6,137 bases of DNA. Source: Syntrophaceae bacterium PtaB.Bin038. GTDB taxonomy: Bacteria; Desulfobacterota; Syntrophia; Syntrophales; UBA2192. Each line of letters starts with the position of its first letter. The first letter of the stretch is position 1. The position numbers were made by a program, and so were the translations under genes. The stretch lies in the NCBI GenBank assembly GCA_002067855.1, contig MVQS01000110.1, forward strand, positions 1 to 6,137. The letters run 5' to 3'. Below are positions 1 to 6,137 of the stretch, in pieces. A model generated the notes under the pieces. That model made no database searches. It saw only the letters and a list, made by a program, of their open reading frames with translations, and was not told the DNA's origin.

Positions 1-1
1 G

Positions 2-1879
2 ATCCCCATCATCGCCGACGACTACGTGACCATGGACTTCGGCTCCGGGGCCGTGAAGATCACCCCGGCCTGCGATGCGGCGGACTTCGCCATCGCCGGG
101 CGGCACAACCTCGAGATCATCAAGATCATGGACGGCAACGCCGTGATCAACGAAAACGGCGGCGTCTACAGGGGGCAGGACCGTTACGAGGCCCGCAGGA
201 ACATCGTGAAGGACCTCGAGAAGGCCGGATACCTCATCAAGATCGAGGACTACAGCCACAACATCGGCCGCTGCTACCGCTGCAAGACCGACGTGGAGCC
301 CGCCGTATCGGCCCAGTACTTCGTGAAGGTCGCGCCCCTGGCCAAGACGGCCGTCGCCGCCGTCGTCAAGGGCGACACGAAGCTCATCCCCGCAATGTGG
401 GACGCCACCTACTTCGAGTGGATGAACAACATCCGCGACTGGTGCATCTCGCGACAGATCTGGTGGGGCCACCGGATCCCGCTGTGGACCTGCGAAGGCT
501 GCGGCGAGGTGATCGTGCAGACCGACGACCCGGCGGCGTGCCCGAAGTGCGAGGGCAGGCAGCTCAGGCAGGAGGAGGACGTCCTGGACACGTGGTTCAG
601 CTCGGCGCTGTGGCCCTTCACGACGCTGGGCTGGCCCGACGACAAGCCGGCCGTCAGGACCTTCTACCCCACGAGCCTGCTCATCACGGGGTTCGACATC
701 CTGTTCTTCTGGGTGGCCCGCATGATGATGATGGGCCTCTACATCATGAAGGACGTTCCCTTCAGGCACGTCTACCTGCACGCGCTGGTGCGCGACGCGC
801 ACGGCGACAAGATGAGCAAGTCCAAGGGAAACATCATCGACCCGCTGGAGATGATCGACAGGTTCGGGGCCGACGCCTTCCGGTTCACCCTGGCGGCCTT
901 CACGGCCCAGGGCCGCGACATCCGCATGTCCGAGGAGCGGATCGAGGGCTACAAGCACTTCGTCAACAAGATCTGGAACGCCGCCCGGCTGTGCATGATG
1001 AACCTCGAGGGCTACCCCGACGGGCCCGTCTCGGTGAACAGGGAGGAGTACTCGCTGGCCGACCGCTGGATCCGCGCGCGGCTCAACGACACGATCGCCG
1101 ACGTGACGCAGAGCCTCGACGAGTACCGCTTCAACGACGCGGCCGCCCACCTGTACCGCTTCATCTGGCAGGAGTTCTGCGACTGGTACCTCGAGCTCAT
1201 CAAGCCCGTCCTGTACGGCAAGGACAACCCCGCGGCGCGGCTCGCGGCCCAGGAGACGATGATCACCGTTCTGCGGTCGAGCCTCGAGCTCATGCACCCC
1301 TTCATGCCCTTCGTGACGGAGGAGATCTGGCAGAAGATCTCGAAGAGCGGGCCTTCCATCATGGTGGCGCCCTATCCCACGGTGGACGAGCGGTTCCGGG
1401 ACGACGCCGCGGAGCGGGACATGGGCCTCCTGATGGAGATCATCGGCTCGATCCGCAACATCAAGGGCGAAAAGGGGATCTCGCCCTCGAAGAAGCTCAG
1501 GGCCCTGGTGACGACGGAGGAGAAGGAGCTGCTGCCGCTCCTGCAGTCGGGGACGGGCTATATCGTCAACCTCGCCAGGCTGGAGAGTCTCTCCATCGTC
1601 CCGGCCGGCGAGGAGCCGAAGAACGCCGCCACGGGTGTCGCGGGCCCCGTGAAGGTCTTCGTCGTCCTGGAGGGCCGGCTCGAAACCTCCTCCGAGAAGG
1701 CCCGGCTCGAAAAGGAGATGGCCAAGATCGAGAAGGAACTCGCCCAGGTGAACCGGAAGCTCGAGAACCCCGACTTCTGGCAGAAGGCGGCCCAGGCCGT
1801 CATCGACAAGGAAGAGGCGAAGGCGAGGGCGCTCAACGAGCGGTATGACATATTGCAGGAGGCCCTCCGAAAGCTATGA
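2..1879 (+). CDS. valS: Valyl-tRNA synthetase, C-terminal part (5' end outside window)
   Basis: Class Ia aminoacyl-tRNA synthetase that charges tRNA-Val with valine in the cytoplasm, using ATP. The reading frame is open at the left edge; 625 residues are visible, against roughly 880-950 for the family, so the N-terminus with the HIGH motif is missing. The fragment opens in the CP1 editing domain (FGSGAVKITPA, fragment residues 13-23). It continues through three CxxC pairs (91/94, 164/167, 180/183) that fit the zinc-binding type, then DWCISRQIWWGHRIP and LDTWFSSALWPF. The catalytic KMSKS loop is exact at bases 809-823 (residues 270-274). The anticodon-binding helical domain follows (for example FCDWYLELIKP), then a charged coiled-coil tRNA-binding arm at about residues 559-625, which is typical of ValRS and separates it from IleRS and LeuRS. 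The editing motif usually read as PAHDPNDF is PACDAADF here (see findings). It ends with TGA at 1877-1879. The identification is secure. Confidence 0.97.
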   Translation: MPIIADDYVTMDFGSGAVKITPACDAADFAIAGRHNLEIIKIMDGNAVINENGGVYRGQDRYEARRNIVKDLEKAGYLIKIEDYSHNIGRCYRCKTDVEPAVSAQYFVKVAPLAKTAVAAVVKGDTKLIPAMWDATYFEWMNNIRDWCISRQIWWGHRIPLWTCEGCGEVIVQTDDPAACPKCEGRQLRQEEDVLDTWFSSALWPFTTLGWPDDKPAVRTFYPTSLLITGFDILFFWVARMMMMGLYIMKDVPFRHVYLHALVRDAHGDKMSKSKGNIIDPLEMIDRFGADAFRFTLAAFTAQGRDIRMSEERIEGYKHFVNKIWNAARLCMMNLEGYPDGPVSVNREEYSLADRWIRARLNDTIADVTQSLDEYRFNDAAAHLYRFIWQEFCDWYLELIKPVLYGKDNPAARLAAQETMITVLRSSLELMHPFMPFVTEEIWQKISKSGPSIMVAPYPTVDERFRDDAAERDMGLLMEIIGSIRNIKGEKGISPSKKLRALVTTEEKELLPLLQSGTGYIVNLARLESLSIVPAGEEPKNAATGVAGPVKVFVVLEGRLETSSEKARLEKEMAKIEKELAQVNRKLENPDFWQKAAQAVIDKEEAKARALNERYDILQEALRKL

Positions 1880-1946
1880 GCCGGCGGGCAAATCCATTTC
1901 GGTCCCGACGGGAGTCTGGCTTGAGGCTTCGAGAATTTGAAGGGCG

Positions 1947-2028
1947 GAAGTGAGGAACGTAGGAAGAGCGGATAAGAAAACGAATAGGATCCACTCCGCT
2001 CTTCTGCTCTTCCGCGCTTCCTAACTTC
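1947..2028. repeat. Long imperfect inverted repeat
   Basis: Two arms can pair into a hairpin. GAAGTGAGGAA (1947-1957) faces TTCCTAACTTC (2018-2028) with 10 of 11 positions complementary. After a 4-by-4 mismatch, GGAAGAGC (1962-1969) is exactly complementary to GCTCTTCC (2006-2013). In an alternative register, GAAGAGCGGA (1963-1972) pairs perfectly over 10 bp with TCCGCTCTTC (1995-2004). The right arm therefore carries two near-copies of the CTCTTC block, and the left arm can pair with either. No T-run follows, so a standard intrinsic terminator is unlikely. It could be a dispersed intergenic repeat, a processing or stability structure at the valS mRNA end, or a relic element. Confidence 0.7.
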
Positions 2029-2088
2029 ATGGGCATACACAACGGGCAAACAAAGCAGCCCTGGAGAAACAAGACCCATCAGGGTGAA

Positions 2089-2095
2089 GTGAGAG
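2089..2095 (+). promoter_or_regulatory. Likely ribosome-binding site of nadC
   Basis: GTGAGAG lies 5 bases before the ATG at 2101. It is a modest Shine-Dalgarno match, but it favours the 2101 start over the in-frame ATG at 2029, which has no purine-rich site before it and sits at the edge of the inverted repeat. Confidence 0.5.
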
Positions 2096-2100
2096 CGACG

Positions 2101-2952
2101 ATGCTGGAGATGGAGGCCGTGAGAACGATCATCCGCCGGGCCCTCGAGGAGGACATCCGCTCGGGGGACGTGACGACGGCGTGCGCCCTCGCGGGTGCCG
2201 AGAAGGGCACGGCGAAGGCCCTGGCCAAGGAGGACCTGGTCGTGGCGGGCCTCGAGGTGTTCCGCGAGGTGTTCCGGCTGCGGGACCCGGCGCTCACGTT
2301 CCGGACGGGGCTGAGGGACGGCGACCGGGTGACCCGGGGCACCGTCCTGGCCGGCGTGCAGGGGCAGCTGGCCGCTATCCTCACGGCCGAGAGGGTCGCC
2401 CTGAACCTGTTGCAGCGGATGTGCGGGATCGCCACGCTGACGAGGCAGTTCGTCGAAGCCGTCGCCGGCACGAAGGCCGGCATCCTCGACACCCGCAAGA
2501 CCATGCCGGGCCTTCGTGTGCTCGACAAGTACAGCGTGCAGGTCGGCGGGGGGCGGAATCACCGCTACGGACTCTACGACGGGGTCCTGATCAAGGACAA
2601 CCACATCGAGGCGGCCGGGGGCATCGGGAATGCGGTCCGGCGGGTGCGGGACAGGGCGCCGCTGCTGGCGAGGATCGAGGTGGAGGTGAAGACCCTCGCC
2701 GAGGCCAGACAGGCCCTGGACGCGGGAGCGGACGTGATCATGCTCGACAACATGCCCGTGGATGCCATGCGGAAGGCCGTGGCGCTCATCGGGGGAAAGG
2801 CGATCGTGGAGGCCTCGGGGAACGTGACCCTCGCCACGGTGAAGGCCATCGCCGAGACAGGGGTCGACTTCATCTCCTCCGGGGCGCTCACCCATTCCGC
2901 GCGGGCTGCAGACATCTCGCTGAAAGTAAAAAAGGCGAAAGGCCGGGGATGA
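2101..2952 (+). CDS. nadC: Nicotinate-nucleotide pyrophosphorylase (carboxylating)
   Basis: Quinolinate phosphoribosyltransferase: converts quinolinate and PRPP to nicotinate mononucleotide, CO2 and pyrophosphate in de novo NAD synthesis, in the cytoplasm. The 283-residue length is normal for the family. Visible signatures are ALEEDIRSGDVTT near the N-terminus (14-26), ERVALNLLQ (97-105), DTRKTMPGLR (130-139, basic substrate-binding loop), NHRYGLYD (153-160), LIKDNH (163-168), EVEV (193-196), MLDNM (214-218), EASGN (237-241) and SSGALTHS (259-266), covering the N-terminal sandwich and the alpha/beta barrel. An in-frame ATG at 2029 would add 24 residues unlike anything at the start of this family, so 2101 is preferred. 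It lies 63 bases upstream of birA in the same frame, separated by its TGA at 2950-2952. No nadA or nadB is visible in the window. Confidence 0.95.
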   Translation: MLEMEAVRTIIRRALEEDIRSGDVTTACALAGAEKGTAKALAKEDLVVAGLEVFREVFRLRDPALTFRTGLRDGDRVTRGTVLAGVQGQLAAILTAERVALNLLQRMCGIATLTRQFVEAVAGTKAGILDTRKTMPGLRVLDKYSVQVGGGRNHRYGLYDGVLIKDNHIEAAGGIGNAVRRVRDRAPLLARIEVEVKTLAEARQALDAGADVIMLDNMPVDAMRKAVALIGGKAIVEASGNVTLATVKAIAETGVDFISSGALTHSARAADISLKVKKAKGRG

Positions 2953-3015
2953 CGCCTTCTCGACGGTCGTCGGGAGAAGACCGGAGAGGAAGCAAACCCG
3001 CCTTTCGTTGGCGAC

Positions 3016-3804
3016 ATGAACATGGACATGGAGGCGCTGAGGGCTTTTTTCGCCGGTCGGGTCATAGGCCGGAGGATCGAGTACCGCGAGGAAACCGGGT
3101 CGACGAACACCGAGGCCCTGCGCCTGGCCCTGGAGGGCACGCCCGAGGGGACCGTCGTCGTGGCCGACGCGCAGACCGAAGGCCGCGGGCGGCTGGACCG
3201 CACCTGGGAATCCCCGCCCTCGAAGAACCTCTACCTCTCCGTTGTCCTGCGGCCCGACATCCCCGCCGTTACCGCGTCGCTCGTCCCGCTGATGACCGGC
3301 GTGGCCGTCGCGGACGTCTTGTCGCAGCACTGCCCGGGGCGGGTCCGGCTCAAGTGGCCCAACGACGTCCTCGTCGGCGGCAAGAAGATCTGCGGCATGC
3401 TGACGGAGATGCGGACCCGGGGCGACCGCGTCCAGTTTCTCATCGTCGGAATCGGGCTGAACGTCAACATGCGGAAGCCAGACTTCCCGCCCGGGCTCCG
3501 CAATACGGCGACGTCCCTGCAGATCGAGACAAACTGCGAGCTCGACCGGCTCGACGTCGCGGTGCGCCTCTTCGAAGCCCTGGAGCGCTGGTACCGCATT
3601 TTCCTGGGCGGGGGGCGGGATGCGATCCGGGAGGCCTGGCTGCGGGTGGCCGACATCGTCGGCAGGCGGGTGGCCGTCGTGTGCGGCGACGCCGTGCAGC
3701 GGGGCACCGTGGCGGGCCTCGACGCGAGCGGGGCCCTCCTCCTCGAGGGGGAAGCCGGCATGCAGCAGGTGCTTGCCGGGGATGTCTATATCGAGAGGTT
3801 GTGA
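3016..3804 (+). CDS. birA: Biotin--protein ligase, monofunctional (no DNA-binding domain)
   Basis: Attaches biotin to the acceptor lysine of biotin carboxyl carrier domains (acetyl-CoA carboxylase and related enzymes) through biotinyl-5'-AMP; cytoplasmic. The 262-residue protein starts directly with the catalytic domain: GSTN (28-31), the biotin/ATP loop GRGRLDRTW (56-64), KWPNDVL (113-119), KKICGMLTE (123-131, with the usual catalytic lysine) and GIGLNVN (145-151). A C-terminal SH3-like domain occupies about residues 213-262. The N-terminal winged-helix present in E. coli BirA (about 320 residues) is absent, so it should ligate biotin but not repress biotin genes. The start is uncertain: ATGs at 3016, 3022 and 3028 are in frame and none has a strong Shine-Dalgarno; no start codon exists further upstream before the nadC stop. 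It is followed after 2 bases by coaX, a pairing known in many bacteria. Confidence 0.95.
   Translation: MNMDMEALRAFFAGRVIGRRIEYREETGSTNTEALRLALEGTPEGTVVVADAQTEGRGRLDRTWESPPSKNLYLSVVLRPDIPAVTASLVPLMTGVAVADVLSQHCPGRVRLKWPNDVLVGGKKICGMLTEMRTRGDRVQFLIVGIGLNVNMRKPDFPPGLRNTATSLQIETNCELDRLDVAVRLFEALERWYRIFLGGGRDAIREAWLRVADIVGRRVAVVCGDAVQRGTVAGLDASGALLLEGEAGMQQVLAGDVYIERL
3794..3798 (+). promoter_or_regulatory. Ribosome-binding site of coaX
   Basis: AGAGG ends 8 bases before the ATG at 3807 and lies inside the last codons of birA. This supports ATG 3807 over the in-frame GTG at 3801 and implies translation tightly linked to birA. Confidence 0.6.
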
Positions 3805-3806
3805 CC

Positions 3807-4577
3807 ATGCTTCTGGCGATCGATGTGGGAAACAGCAACACCGTCCTGGGGCTCTTCGACGGCGACAGGCTCATCTACGACTGGCGCATCCGCACGGTGG
3901 CCAACCACACGGTCGATGAGTACGGGATGCTGATCGTGAACCTCTACAAGACCGTCAAGTCGAACGCGAAACCGGTGACCCTGACGGGCATCATCATCTC
4001 CTGCGTCGTACCGCCCATGCTCAACATCCTGGAGCCCCTGTGCCGGAAGTATTTTCATCTCAAGCCGCTCATCGTGGAGCCCGGGATCAAGACGGGCATG
4101 CCCATTTTCTACGACAACCCGAAGGAGGTGGGCGCCGACCGGATCGTCAACGCCGTCGCGGCCTACGAGAAATTCAGGACGGAGCTGATCGTCGTGGACT
4201 TCGGCACGGCCACGACCTTCGATTACGTCTCGAAGAGGGGCGAGTACATGGGCGGCGTGATCTCGCCGGGCATCGCCATCTCGAGCGACGCGCTCTTCGA
4301 GAAGGCCTCCAAGCTGCCCCGCGTCGAGCTGAAGAGGCCGAAGACCATCATCGCCAAGGACACGATCAGCAGCATGCAGGCGGGCATCATGTTCGGCTAC
4401 GCCGGTCTCGTCGACGGAATCGTCGAACGGATGAAGTCCGAGATCCGGTCGAACCCGAAGGTCGTCGCCACGGGGGGGCTCGCCAAGATCATCGCCCCCG
4501 AGACGAGGAGCATCGACGTGGTCGACGAGTTTCTCACCCTCGACGGGCTGCGCATCATCTTCGAGAGGAACCACTAG
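3807..4577 (+). CDS. coaX: Type III pantothenate kinase
   Basis: Phosphorylates pantothenate with ATP, the first step of coenzyme A synthesis, in the cytoplasm. CoaX enzymes belong to the ASKHA fold, unrelated to E. coli CoaA, and are known to escape feedback inhibition by CoA. The 256-residue protein has normal length and all main family signatures: the N-terminal phosphate-binding DVGNSN (6-11), GADR (109-112) with the catalytic aspartate D111, VVDFGTATTFD (129-139), GGVISPGI (149-156), MFGYAGLVDG (195-204) and ATGG (221-224) in the second nucleotide-binding part. ATG 3807 begins 2 bases after the birA stop with a good ribosome-binding site, so co-translation with birA is likely. It stops with TAG at 4575-4577. 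Homologues were also called Baf in Bordetella, and birA-coaX fusions are known in Neisseria, which fits the adjacency. No damage is seen. Confidence 0.96.
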   Translation: MLLAIDVGNSNTVLGLFDGDRLIYDWRIRTVANHTVDEYGMLIVNLYKTVKSNAKPVTLTGIIISCVVPPMLNILEPLCRKYFHLKPLIVEPGIKTGMPIFYDNPKEVGADRIVNAVAAYEKFRTELIVVDFGTATTFDYVSKRGEYMGGVISPGIAISSDALFEKASKLPRVELKRPKTIIAKDTISSMQAGIMFGYAGLVDGIVERMKSEIRSNPKVVATGGLAKIIAPETRSIDVVDEFLTLDGLRIIFERNH

Positions 4578-4579
4578 CC

Positions 4580-4598
4580 CCGCCGCTCCCTGCGGCGG
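4580..4598 (+). terminator. GC-rich hairpin after coaX, possible weak terminator or attenuator
   Basis: CCGCCGC (4580-4586) and GCGGCGG (4592-4598) form a perfect 7-bp stem with a 5-base loop, beginning 2 bases after the coaX stop. No run of T follows, so efficient factor-independent termination is doubtful. It could slow or partly stop transcription before the PAS gene, protect the 3' end of the coaX message, or be chance in GC-rich DNA. Confidence 0.4.
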
Positions 4599-4622
4599 CA
4601 TGCGGCGCCCCGGCGGGAAAAC

Positions 4623-4626
4623 AGGG
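4623..4626 (+). promoter_or_regulatory. Likely ribosome-binding site of the PAS sensor gene
   Basis: AGGG ends 8 bases before ATG 4635 and supports that start over the in-frame ATGs at 4677 and 4701. The match is short. Confidence 0.45.
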
Positions 4627-4634
4627 TACGTCCC

Positions 4635-6137
4635 ATGGCCTTCGAGCACCTCAGCAAGAAACAGCTCCTCCAGAAGATGGAGTCCCTCCGCCTGGAGCTG
4701 ATGGAGTGCAAGAAACCGGAGAGCGAGACGTTCTACGAGAACAAGCTCTACAGTTCTCTGGCCGTCACCGCCGAGGCCGGGGTCTACATCATCCAGGACG
4801 GGCGGTTCCGCTTCGTCAACCAGTTCACGGCATCGCGGCTGGGGTGCCGTCCGACGGAGCTGATCGGGCAACGCGCCTCCGACTTCATCCATCCCGACGA
4901 CCGCATGGCGGCCGTCGCGACGGCGAAGGACATGCTCCGCGGCAGGCGCACGCAGCCCTACGAGTTCCGGACCGTCGGGAAGGACGGGCGGGTCCACTGG
5001 ATCCTCGAGTCCGTCACCTCCATTGAGTTCGGCGCCGGGCGGGCCGTGCTCGGGCAGTCGATGGACATCACGAAGCAGGTGGAGGCCCGGGAGCGCCTCG
5101 CGCGGCTCGAGGCCCTCGAGGCCTCGATCCTCGAGTCCATCCCCCACGCCGTCGTCGGGCTGAGGAACCGCCGGATCATCTTCGTCAACGACGGGGTCGA
5201 GAAGGTCTTCGGCTGGAAGCCCACCGAGGTCATCGGCAAGAGCAGCCGAATCTTTTTCCCCTCCGCCAGGGACTGGGCGGCATGGGCGGACCGTCTCTAC
5301 AACTCGCTGGAGAGGCAGAAGACCTTCACCGCGGAGGTGCACCGGAGGAGGAAGGACGGCACCCCCATCATCTGCCGCCTGACGGCTTCCCGCATCGGGG
5401 AGAAGCTCGTCGACAAGCAGGTGGTCATCACCTACGAGGACATCACGGAGCAGAAGACCGCCGAGCAGGTCTACATGACCATGGCCGAGAGCTCCCAGGT
5501 CGGTGTGTACGTGGTGCACGAAGGCGCCTTCGAGTACATCAACGCGGTCGGGGCGTCCTATGCGGGCTACAGCCCCTCGGAACTGATCGGAACGAGTTCC
5601 ATCCGTCACGTGCACCCCGACGACCGCGAAGGGGTGGTCCGCAGGGCCCGCTCCATGCTGCGGGGGAAAAACAAGACGCCCCAGGTCTTCCGGATCAACA
5701 CGAAGGACGGCCGGACCCGCTGGATCATGGAGACGGTGACGCCGATCCGCTTCCGGGGGAAGAAGGCCATCCTCGGCAACTCCATGGACATCACGGAGCA
5801 GAAGGAGGCGCAGAGCAAGCTCGCAGAGCTCGAGGCCCTCGAGGCCTCGATCCTCGAGTCGATCCCCCACGCCGTGATCGGGCTGCGGGATCGGAAGATC
5901 TTCTTCGCCAACGACGGCGTCGAGAAGGTCTTCGGCTGGAATCCCAGGGACCTGATCGGACAGGAGAAGAGTGTCCTGTTCCGCACCGCCGCGGAATTCG
6001 AGGTGATCACCCGGCTGCTCTACGCCACGCTGGAGAGGCGGCGGACCTTCGCCGTCGAGTATCCCTGCCGGAGGAAGGACGGCACCGAGGTGCAGTGCAT
6101 GATCAGCGCGGCGCGCATCGGGGAGAGGCTGGAGCAC
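4635..6137 (+). CDS. Multi-PAS sensory protein, N-terminal part (3' end outside window)
   Basis: The first 501 residues of a soluble signalling protein whose frame is open at the right edge. A charged helical N-terminus (about 1-38, coiled-coil-like) leads into four PAS domains at about 39-150, 161-275, 280-392 and 402 to beyond 501. Domains 1 and 3 carry the HPDD motif (86-89, 327-330) and end in MDIT (143-146, 384-387). Domains 2 and 4 share NDGVEKVFGW and RRKDGT, and domain 2 ends in YEDITEQK (267-274). The sensor is thus two A-B pairs joined by short helical linkers. No signal peptide or membrane span is seen, so it should sense in the cytoplasm. No ligand-specific residue is recognisable. 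Family knowledge suggests a downstream histidine kinase, GGDEF/EAL or sigma-54 activator module, but none is visible, so the output is unknown. ATG 4635 is 57 bases after coaX with a fair ribosome-binding site. Confidence 0.88.
   Translation, partial: MAFEHLSKKQLLQKMESLRLELMECKKPESETFYENKLYSSLAVTAEAGVYIIQDGRFRFVNQFTASRLGCRPTELIGQRASDFIHPDDRMAAVATAKDMLRGRRTQPYEFRTVGKDGRVHWILESVTSIEFGAGRAVLGQSMDITKQVEARERLARLEALEASILESIPHAVVGLRNRRIIFVNDGVEKVFGWKPTEVIGKSSRIFFPSARDWAAWADRLYNSLERQKTFTAEVHRRRKDGTPIICRLTASRIGEKLVDKQVVITYEDITEQKTAEQVYMTMAESSQVGVYVVHEGAFEYINAVGASYAGYSPSELIGTSSIRHVHPDDREGVVRRARSMLRGKNKTPQVFRINTKDGRTRWIMETVTPIRFRGKKAILGNSMDITEQKEAQSKLAELEALEASILESIPHAVIGLRDRKIFFANDGVEKVFGWNPRDLIGQEKSVLFRTAAEFEVITRLLYATLERRRTFAVEYPCRRKDGTEVQCMISAARIGERLEH
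5106..5152 (+). repeat. Highly conserved 47-base direct repeat, copy 1
   Basis: Copy 1 matches bases 5829-5875 at 46 of 47 positions by hand count; the single difference is C against G in the third position of a serine codon. It encodes the linker LEALEASILESIPHAV (residues 158-173) between the first and second PAS domains. It contains a perfect 12-base palindrome, TCGAGGCCTCGA (5116-5127). Confidence 0.85.
5829..5875 (+). repeat. Highly conserved 47-base direct repeat, copy 2
   Basis: Second copy of the linker-coding repeat, 723 bases downstream of the first and in the same frame (residues 399-414), between the third and fourth PAS domains. The palindrome TCGAGGCCTCGA recurs at 5839-5850. 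Confidence 0.85.

Larger units (their letters stand above)
1880..2100. other. Non-coding gap between valS and nadC
   Basis: This 221-base stretch is visibly poorer in G and C than the flanking genes. It contains the inverted repeat described separately, and its last 12 bases form the nadC ribosome-binding region. A weak 5-bp inverted pair (CCCTG at 2059-2063, CAGGG at 2080-2084) lies just upstream of nadC. I found no convincing -35/-10 pair, no T-rich intrinsic terminator and no protein I would defend on either strand. A nadC promoter or a valS end signal could lie here, but the sequence does not show one clearly. Confidence 0.6.
4749..6137 (+). repeat. Tandem 723-base (241-residue) duplication inside the PAS gene
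   Basis: Unit 1 runs from base 4749 to 5471 (residues 39-279). Unit 2 starts at 5472 (residue 280) and is still running at the window end. The two align without a gap at an offset of exactly 241 residues. By hand count, 57 of 122 residues match across the first PAS domain plus linker (39-160 against 280-401), and 55 of 100 across the second (161-260 against 402-501). This is an internal duplication of a two-PAS module. Confidence 0.85.

Noticed and set aside
397..1848. Second plus-strand open frame of 483 codons inside valS
   Set aside because: Out-of-frame shadow of valS with arginine-, glycine- and proline-rich composition and no motifs.
1921..1990. Possible promoter (TTGAGG at 1921, TTGAAG at 1938) ahead of nadC
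   Set aside because: Neither hexamer has a plausible -10 partner at 16-18 bases, so I do not claim a promoter.
1833..2072. Minus-strand 79-codon frame covering most of the valS-nadC gap
   Set aside because: It was the best small-gene candidate because it covers non-coding DNA, but I recognise no family, it runs back into valS and it reads through both arms of the inverted repeat. Conservation would be needed to accept it.
2029..2100. Longer nadC starting at ATG 2029
   Set aside because: The extra 24 residues do not resemble a NadC N-terminus, and no ribosome-binding site precedes 2029. The ATG at 2101 gives normal family length.
1558..3330. Minus-strand open frame of 590 codons across valS end, the gap, nadC and birA start
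   Set aside because: It overlaps three confident plus-strand genes, its composition is low-complexity and shadow-like, and no motif is recognisable.
2181..3806. Plus-strand frame open upstream of coaX, which would make a 798-residue fusion
   Set aside because: The upstream part overlaps nadC and birA in another frame and reads as arginine-, glycine- and proline-rich shadow sequence. Real coaX begins at 3807 with a ribosome-binding site.
3786..6137. Minus-strand open frame of 783 codons across coaX and the PAS gene
   Set aside because: It is antisense to two clear genes. The translation is rich in D, G, R, P, H and L with no recognisable domain, and its internal repeats simply mirror the PAS duplication. 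GC-rich coding DNA readily keeps the opposite strand open.

Overview
The window is GC-rich throughout its genes and strongly biased to G or C at third codon positions. It holds five plus-strand protein genes and no visible RNA gene, insertion sequence or CRISPR array. Gene order and protein style (a zinc-type ValRS, a monofunctional biotin ligase next to a type III pantothenate kinase, and a soluble multi-PAS sensor) suggest a high-GC anaerobic bacterium, perhaps Desulfobacterota (former Deltaproteobacteria, Syntrophales-like). That placement is an inference from memory of such gene orders, not a measured result.

Layout. (1) 2-1879: the C-terminal two thirds of valyl-tRNA synthetase, entering mid editing domain and ending at a natural stop. 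(2) 1880-2100: a 221-base non-coding gap, visibly less GC-rich than the genes, carrying a long imperfect inverted repeat (1947-2028). (3) 2101-4577: three closely spaced cofactor genes, nadC (NAD synthesis), birA (biotin attachment, no DNA-binding domain) and coaX (first step of CoA synthesis). nadC and birA are 63 bases apart; birA and coaX are 2 bases apart. (4) 4578-4634: a short gap with a GC-rich hairpin lacking a T-run. (5) 4635 to the window end: the first 501 residues of a cytoplasmic multi-PAS sensor that is open at the right edge.

nadC, birA and coaX very probably form one transcription unit devoted to NAD, biotinyl-protein and CoA supply. Whether valS is cotranscribed with them depends on what the 1880-2100 gap does. 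The PAS gene may be read through from coaX, but its output domain lies outside the window, so its role is open.

Most of the window is ordinary housekeeping. The parts that repay a second look are the 241-residue internal duplication in the PAS protein with an almost unchanged 47-base patch, the His-to-Cys change in the ValRS editing motif, and the palindromic element between valS and nadC. I see no convincing new biological system here.
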